Positions 45,701-54,700 of a stretch of DNA of 64,000 nucleotides are shown here, piece by piece. The number at the start of each line of letters is the position of its first letter. Position 1 is the stretch's first letter. A program made the position numbers and the translations under genes. This stretch comes from Clarkia xantiana subsp. parviflora (Eukaryota; Streptophyta; Magnoliopsida; Myrtales; Onagraceae), in contig JAPTYO010000008.1 of assembly GCA_036873135.1 (NCBI GenBank), positions 44,124,441-44,188,440 on the forward strand, read 5' to 3'. Below the pieces are notes generated by a model. That model searched no databases. It saw only the letters and a list, made by a program, of their open reading frames with translations, and had not been told where the DNA came from.

Positions 45701-48700
45701 GAAGCATATATGTTAGTCATAACCAACTTGTTACAGAGGTACCCAACTCGAGGACCGTCCAATGCCTTTGTTTATAACATATCAACCAATTGTTCTCTAG
45801 TCCTCACATATCCTGGGAAATCAAGTTCTCCTCAATCTCCTCACGAATATAATGACAATCAACCTCAATGTGTTTGGTTCTCTCATGATAAACTGGATTC
45901 TATGCAATATGAAGAGCAACTTGATTATCACACTAGAGTTTAGCCGTTCTTACAAGCCTCAAGCCAATCTCATCCATTATATGATATATCCATAGGATCT
46001 CACATGAAGAATCTGCCAGTACTCTTACTTGACACTAGACCGAGACACTACAGTCTGCTTTTTACTTCTTCATGAAACTAGATTTCCTCCAACAAAGACA
46101 CAATATCATGTACTAGACCACCTAGAACACTCAGTTTGAGTGTGTCCATTATCCTAATATAATACGCCTGGCCTTGGAGCTCCCTTTAAGTAACACAAAA
46201 TTTGTTCCAAAACTGCACAGTGATTGACTGTTGGAGCAGACATGAACTGACTCACAATGTCCACCGCATATGCAATATCTGGACGAGTGAGTGTGAGATA
46301 GTTCAGTTTTCCTATTAGTCTTCTATACCTTTCAGGATCATCAAAAAAGCTACTATCATCTTTCATCAGATGAGTCGTTGGAGCTATAGGAGTACTAGAT
46401 GGCTTGACTCCTATTTTTCCAGCTTCTTTAAGTAAATTAATCACACATTTCCTCTGTGACAAAAAGACCCCTTTCTTACTTCTTGTAACTTATAACCTAA
46501 GAAGTATTTCAATGGGCCCAAATCCTTTGTGATGAATCTTGTATGAATGAATGACTTAAGATCAGCGATCCCAGTGTGGTCGTTTCATGTAATGACAATA
46601 TCATCAACATTGACAACAAGAAGAATGATACCTGATTATGACTGTTTGAAAAATACTGAGTGATCACACTTGCTTCTCCGCAATCCAAATTCTATGGCCG
46701 CCTCACTAAATTTTTCAAACCAACCACAAAGGCTGTGTTTCAGCCCATACAAAATTTCTTCAGACGACATACTTTACCACGACATAATTTTCCATTCTCA
46801 CCCTGAGTAACGAACCCTGGTGGTTGCTCCATATACACCTTTTCCTACAAATCACCAGTAAGAAAAATTCTCGATATCTAGCTGATGTAATGGCCAGTGC
46901 CTAGAGGTAGCAAGAGAGATAACCAGACGAACTGAAGTAAGTTTTGCCACATGAGAAAAAAAAGTCTGAGTAGTCCACACCATACGTTTGAGCATACCCC
47001 TTAGCAATGAGACGAGCTTTAAGGCGAGCCACCGAGCCATCTGTATTATACTCAACTACGAAGAACCACTTACAACCGACTGCCCTTTTTCCTTCATGTA
47101 ATTCCACCAAATCCCAATTGTAATTTGCATCGAAATCTGTCATTTCCTCAATCATAGCATCACGTCATCCAGAATGACTTAGCGCCTCCTAAACGGTTTT
47201 GGGTACAGTCACCGAGTCAATTTTGGCAATTAAGTAGCTAGTGACAAGAGATAAGTGAGCACACGAGACATAATTAGCAATAGGATAGGACGATTGAGGA
47301 ATTGTACATTGATGTTTACCTTTACAAATGGCAATGGGAAGGTAATAATCGGTGGGGAGATCATCATATGGTGTTTCATCGGGAAGATCAACAGATGGCG
47401 TGTCATTGAGAAGATTAGCAGATGATGTATCTTTAGGAAGATCAGATGACGGGGACACTGACGGAGGATATGTTTCAATGTTCTTTGGTCTTCTCGAATA
47501 AACCTGAAAAACAGGTGGAGGAGGCAAAGGTGGAGGCGAGGTAGGCAAACCTTGCGGACTAGTGGGAACATGATTATCCTCTTGTGCAATGACATAATTA
47601 TCTTATTGCGCATCAAAAGGAACTGGTGCAACAATTGGATGTGAATGTAGAGTATAATGTAGCCACCCATCTTCATCTCCCCGAGTGGGAGTAGCAGGCT
47701 GGGGTTGGTACCGAAAAGGAGTAGTTTTCAAGAAAGTTACATCAGTATCACCAAATACTAAGATCTGTAGAATAACATCGATATCGTTTTTTGTGCCGAG
47801 AATATCCCAAAAATCCACACTTCAACGCTTTCGGGTCTAGCTTGGTTATCTCGAACATAGCACGTACTGCCAAATATTCGTGGCTCCACTGATATAATGG
47901 TTTTATTGGAAATAACACATTATAAGGGGTATTGCCATGAAGTACCGGAGATGACATGCAATTAATCAGAAAGCACGCTCTGGATATAACATCCACCCAA
48001 AAAGGCTTTGGAACCTTCATTTGGAACAAAATAGCACGAGCCCTCTCAAGTAGGTGTCAGTTCTTTCTTTCAGCAACACCATTCTGAGCAGGAGTATCAA
48101 CACATGAAGACTGGTGAAGAATCCCATTTTGTGTTTTTGAACAAAGGAAGACATGTACTCCTTTGTGTTATCAATTCTCAACACACGCATATGGACATTA
48201 AACTGGGTCTTCACTTCGGCACAAAAAGCACATAAATGAGTGAACAACTCATATAAGCTTTTCATAAAATATAATTCGAGAAAAATCATTTACAAAAGTA
48301 ACGAAATACCTAAATCTCGGTTTAGCCACAACTGGAGAAGGACCGAAAACATCAGAGTGAATAATCTCAAAAGTTGACTCGACTCTCTTTTTGATCATTG
48401 GAGGTAAATTGGTACGATGATGTTTTGCAAACTTACATGATTCACAGTTTAATGTTGAAACATCATGCAGTTCGGGACACAGCTATTTCAACACATTAAG
48501 AGAAGGATGTCCCAATCGACATTGTTCATCAAAATGAGAGCCAACACTAGTACAAGTAACAAGTCTTGGCGCCCAAGTATAAAAAATTTAGAGACATCAC
48601 GAATAGTTCATTTGCCAATAACATGCTTCGTTACAAGATCTTCAACGAGACAATGATCATTAAAGAATGTAACATAACAATTAAGTTCTCTCATGAGTTT

Positions 48701-51700
48701 ACCTCCAAAGATCAGATTGAAGGTAAACTTGGGAAGGTGCAGTACATATGACAAAGTAATAGTTGAACTGAGATTAACAGTACAGCATCCCAATATCTCA
48801 TAAGTTGATCCAACAGCTATAGTTACAGGAGAGCAGCTTTATGTAACCGAAGATCATATAAAATATTAGGATTACCCGTCATATGATTTGTTGCACCTAG
48901 GGATGGCAACGGGTCTCGGGGCCCCGACCCGGTTTTGACCCGCCGACCCGCGGGTCACGGGTCGGGTCGGGGCTGGTCCGGGTCTAGAGACCCGGGGCCC
49001 CGTAGACCCGCCCCGAAATGCATATATATATAATAAATTTTTTTAAATTTTTTTTTTATGTTAATATGATCTAACATTTACTAAACAATATGGCTAATAT
49101 AGTACCTATATAAATAACATGGACCAAATTACAAATAGATGTGTATTTAGATTATTAGGATTTGTTAATTTGGTGTTTGGATTTGAATTTGTATTTGTAA
49201 TGAATTTGATGTGTTTGTTGTTTATATTTGATTGGTGTTAGATTTATGTTTTGAATTTATATATAATGTAATATTTTGACAAAAAAAAAACTGTATTTAA
49301 TATTGAAAAGTGAAAAAAAAAAAATTTGTTCACATGACGGGGCGGGTCGGGGCCCCGCGGGTCGACCCGCGGGATTGTTGACCCGACCCGACCCGCCACG
49401 GAAGGTCCATTTGGCCGGGGCCGGGTCAGCCAGGCCGACCCGCGGGGCGGGTCCGGGGCTGCGAAAACCCGCCCCGACCCGCCCCGTTGCCATCCCTAGT
49501 TGCACCAGAATCAAGTACCCATTTATTCGAAGATGATATAAGACATAATTTTCTTGACTTAGCAAAGGTAGACACTAATTGGTTCCCATCATGTTGTATT
49601 AGAGAACCCAACCAAGCTAAGTTAAACAAAGAACCAGGTCCACTATCTATCAAACCGAAGCAAACAAAACAGAACAAGCAACCAACCAGACCGCAGCAAT
49701 GAGCCAAATCGCAACAATGAACAAAACCGCAACAATAAATAAAACTGCAGCACTGATCGGACTGCAGCAGTGAACAAACTACAGCAATGAGCCAGACTGC
49801 CGCAATGAACCAGACCGCAATAATGAACCGGATCGAAGCAATTAGACCAAATAGTAATCAAACCAGACCACAGAATCAAACTGGACCGCAGCAATTAAAC
49901 CAGATCAGATTACCCGAACTGAACTTGTACTGAACCAAACCTGAACTGAACAGAACAGTAGCAGAACTTGAGATTGCCACAAAACCTACCACCCGAAATC
50001 GCCGATCACCGGAGAAGAGCCCACATACGCACCGAAAATGTCGAGACGACGTCGCACAATAACGCAGGGAAGTGACGGCCACAGACGCGTCGCCACGCGC
50101 CAGCGCGTGGAAGAAGACGCCGAAGGTGAAGGCGGCGCGTGAGACCTACACGCCTCCCTTTTCGTCGCTGGTGATCGGTGGCAGGCTGTAATCGCTCCTC
50201 CGAAGATTTTAGTGGCGGCGGTTAGAACAAACAGGCACTCTAACAGGTGAACCCCGAACACTTTCTCACTAATCAAACCCTAATCTCTATCCGGGCTCTG
50301 ATACCATGTAAAGTAATAAGAGAGTAGAAAGATTACCATAGTTACCTTAATCAGGCATGCAGAAGGGTTCATGATATAGCATAAGATATCTTACTAAGGT
50401 AAGATTTACATATAGCAATAGTATATATGAAAATAGCTTCTAATGCTATATTCTTAACACATCTTTTTCCAACCATGCACTAACTAGATCGAAAAGGTGA
50501 CTACTCTTGCGAAACCAAATAATGGGTAGTTGATTCCTTATGACATGGTCAAGTTAAGACTTGGACCGATGAGGCTTTACCTCCCTAGGATTCACCTAAT
50601 GAGTTGACAATTTACGGAGTCACTCTTTATGATTTGGTCAAGTTCCGAATTGAACCGAGATTTCGCTCTATAAGCTTCGCCTAATTAGGTAACGACTTTA
50701 ATGTCGTTCCATAGTTTTCATGGCTAAGCCTTCCAATGATTTAAGCCGAGCGAGTCTTTTAGAGATGCAACACCTTTAACTATTAAAAATGCAATGTATT
50801 TAAGTTGAGCGAGTCTTTGGCGTTCCAATGCCTCTGACTCTTCACATTTCAATAATTTAAGACGAGTGAGTCTTTTGGTGATCCAACACCTTTATTTCTT
50901 ATTAATCCAATGTTTTAAATTGAGTTAGTCTTTTTGCAATCCAACACTTTTGAATCTTAGCAATCCAAATATTCCAAGGGGAACAATTTCATATACAATG
51001 ACTGATAACGTATTAGATAACTTGTGGAAAAGGATTTACTGTGCCTTCTTTGCACGTTGAGGTATGAATGTCGTTGCCTAGTATCTGTATGCCTCCGAGG
51101 CTTGGACAAAAAAAATTAGCGTGCAAGTTTAATTATCTTTGATTAGTGTGACGTCTATTTAATGATATCTAAGCCTTCCAATTCTTTAAGTCGAGCAAGT
51201 CTTTTAGCGATACAACACCTTTGACTATTCAAAATTCAGTGCTTTTAAGTTGAACGAGTCATTTGGTGATCTAATGCCTCTGACTCTTAGCATTTCAATA
51301 ATTTAAGTCGAGTGAGTCTTTTAGTGATACAACACCTTTGTTTCTTATCAATCCAATGCTTTAAGTCGAGTTAGTCTTTTTTCAATCCAACGCCTTTGAA
51401 TGCTAGCAGTCTAAATATTCCAAGGGGCACAGTTTTCATAAACAATGGTAGATAACCTATTACATAACTCGTCGAAAAGGATTCATTGTGCCTTGGCGTT
51501 CGAGATTGCTTCTTTGGCTTCGCCTTCTTTGCACGTTGACGTATGAATGTCGTTCGTTGCCTTGTATCTGTATGCCCCCGAGGTTTGGACAAAAAAAATT
51601 AGCGTGCAACTTTAATTATCTTTGATAAATGTGACGTCTATTTAATGATATCTAAGCCTTCCAATTCTTTAAGTCGAGCGAATCTTTTAGCGATACAACA

Positions 51701-54700
51701 CCTTTGACTATTAAAAATTCAATGCTTTTAAGTTGAACGAGTTTTTTGATGTTCCAATGCCTCTGACTCTTAGCATTTCAATAATTTAAGTCGAGTGAGT
51801 CTTTTGGTGATACACCACCTTTGTTTCTTATCAATCCAATGCTTTAAGTCGAGTTAGTCTTTTTGCAATCCAACGCCTTTGAATCTTAGCAGTCTAAATA
51901 TTCCAAGGGGCACGGTTTTCATAAACAATGGTTGATAACCTATTACATAACTTGTCGAAAAGGATTCATTGTGCATTGGCGTTCGAGACTGCTTCTCTGG
52001 CTTCGCCTTCTTTGCACGTTGACCTATGAATGCCATTGCCTAGTATCCGTATGCCCTCGTGGCTTGGACAAAAAAAATTCGTGTGCAAGTTTAATTATCT
52101 TTGATAAATACGATGTCTATTCAATGATATTTATGCCTTCCAATGCTTTAAGTCGAGCGAGTCTTTTAGAGATACAATACCTTTGACTATTAAAAATCAA
52201 ATGCTTTTAAGTTGAACGAGTTTTTTGGTGATGCAATGCCTCTGACTCTTAGCATTTTATCAATAATTTAAGTCGAGTGAGTCTTTTGGTGAGCCGACAC
52301 CTTTGTTTCTTATAAATCCAATGCTTATGTGCAAGTTTAATTAACTTTAATAAAGGCGACGTCTATTCAATGATATCATAACTGGACCGGACACCAAACT
52401 GGATAGGGTTTGGATTCGGTTCGTCCTGTTCAACCCGGTCCGACCTACTTTTCAGAGTTTAATTTCCACCTTAAGTCTTCCACTCTTCCTCCTGAAACTT
52501 TACCCCCAAAAGCTTCTCCAACCCCCTCTCTTTGAAAGACTTTTGGTTCACGAAACTTCACAGACGACGTCCATGTTTCCGATGTATTTACTGACCGACT
52601 CCTGCACTTCTAGATCCAGAGACTTCACCGTTGCCGTCTCTCTACCAGGTCTCCTCAGAAGTCTTCGCGGCCGTCTTCTCCACCAGGTCGTTTCCTCCAC
52701 CAGGTCACAAGATTTCTCGGAGGATGTACTGAATTAGTTCAAACATGGTGGGATTAGATATCTGCATGAAGTTTTCTCTTTCTTTGAAATACGATCTAGG
52801 CACACATTTTGCCTCCATCTTGCGATTTCGTGTTTATTTTGGGGCAATTGATTTGATTCAGCGGATAAACTCATAGTTGGAACAATTTTTTTATGAGTTA
52901 CTCACGATCCCAACCCAAACCCGGCATTTAAATGAGTGTACCTGTACTTTTAGGGTCGGGATCGTATTAACAGATTTAGATATAGTTAGGAAAAGCACAT
53001 TTTTTAGTAGTGAATGTTAGCTAATACTTTGTTTGTTTTGCTTTGACATAGTATTAACTAATACATAAATATTAGCTAATACTAATTTCTATAGTAAATT
53101 ATGTATTAGCTAATACATAGTAGCTAATGACTAAAATACCCTACTCTTACTAAATAAATAATAATAAATTCGCCGACATCGGGTTGGAGCCCGGCGGGTT
53201 TGGGTTGGGTCTCGTCAAGTTTCGGTCGGGTCGGGTCCCGATTGGTTCGGGATGTACTCCGATGTGTTTGGTATTTACTCCGGTGGGTTCATGATATATG
53301 CCGGCGGGTTTGGTACATACCCCAGTGGGTTTGGTACGTACCACGATGGGTTTAGTTCGAGCCCGGTTGGGATCAGATAGAGTCCGTCGACCTTGGACTT
53401 GTTGTACTATTACATAATGAAAGTTACTTTTTTATATTCTAATCTTACTAAAAAAATGCATATATGCTATCAAACATGCCTTTGATTTTTTAGTTTATCT
53501 GTTGTAACTTCTGCTAGCGAGATTTGTGATGTAACCGAAACCCTTGGATTGATATTGGTGAGACTTACCATTACCAAAATGGGGATATAGATAGACATAT
53601 GTGGTTGATTGATGATTGTAATATTTATGTTGTTGAAGGTAGCGAAGACATGGATCGAGTGATAACATGCATTCCGGGAGCAGAGAGTTTGATACGATGC
53701 CGAGACCTCCCAAGCTTTTGTCGAGCATCAGATGTGTCAATTAGTTGGTCAGTAATGCAATACCTGGCCACAGAGACTTGCAAAAGCACCCGGGGGGCAA
53801 GAGGCATTATTTTCAACAGCTTTGAGGAGCTGGAGCATCCCATACTACATCATATCAACTCCCACCTCTTAACCACCGACACCAAGCTCTACGCTGTTGG
53901 TCCCCTCCACCTCCACCTCAACTCACGTCTCTTATCCATCAAAAACCACTCCGCCTCTAATAGTAACAGCCTCTTGGAAGAGGACACTACTTGTCTTGCT
54001 TGGCTTGACAAACAACCTCCTAAATCTGTCATCTACGTTAGCTTCGGCAGCATTGCTGTCCTAACACCTCAACAACTTGCAGAATTTATGTTCGGACTCA
54101 TCAATTCTAAGTGTCGCTTTCTGTGGGTCATCAGACCAGACTCCGTTTTAGGTACTAACAAACCAACCCCTCTCCCTCTCTCTCTCTCTCTCTATATATG
54201 CTAAAAAATATGTTATTTGATTCATTTTATACAATAATATGTTATTTCAAACTTTTACATCCGTTTCTGATTAAAAAATCGAAAACAAAAAAACAATTAT
54301 CTCAAGTTGCAAGATGCATACCCAAAGTGTAAACTAATAGATACTAATGTTTGACCAAAAGAGCAAAATGCATACTTTATTTATGACCTATTAAAATCCA
54401 ACACGTGTCACACTCGTAACAATTATTTAATTCGAAAAAAAATAAAATTAAACTGTGATTATGAAACTAGAATTCTAGTCAAACCATTGGGAAACCATAC
54501 ATATATAATCAATGGATTGATTAACCTTAGAGTATTTGCATTGAGTGTTAATCTGGAAAACACTTTGTAGATTAAGACTCCCATCTAGCTCATGGAAGTG
54601 CATACATGTACAATTAGGATTTGAGTTTTGCATCATATAGTTTTTTTAATGTTATATCTTGCATATTGAATACAATGACAATTTAACGTCGAATATTTAC

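Larger units (their letters stand above)
45523..50459 (-). mobile_element. Ty1/copia element, 4.94 kb, decayed
   Basis: LTRs 45523-45681 and 50307-50459 (about 155 bp), perfect CATCT duplication at 45518-45522 and 50460-50464, primer-binding site complementary to initiator tRNA-Met, and PPT GAGGGGGGAGGAGG next to the 3' LTR. Pol is broken by many stops and frameshifts and the protease is split by an hAT MITE. The LTRs differ at several places, so it is clearly older than the young Tat element. Confidence 0.93.
43983..52390 (-). mobile_element. Old Tat-lineage remnant, split by a copia element
   Basis: Minus-strand frame 45520-45100 shows a decayed protease-RT junction ([20 protein letters not shown], then a broken HELKIDPSV) matching residues of the young element. 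RT and integrase are missing. On both sides are tandem repeats of CCTAGGCGTCGCCTAATTAG-type units (44440-45000, 50530-50720), and the 480-bp array is at 50726-52390. No LTR was recognised; the outer limits are approximate. Confidence 0.6.
34264..53638 (+). other. UGT intron 1, 19,375 bp, filled with nested retroelements
   Basis: Begins GTATTC and ends GAAG. Native-looking parts are 34264-34482 and about 52391-53638. Between them lie the young Tat element (34488-43977), an old Tat remnant (43983-52390) and a copia element inside that remnant. Size is exceptional for a UGT gene, where introns are usually some hundred bases. Confidence 0.9.
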
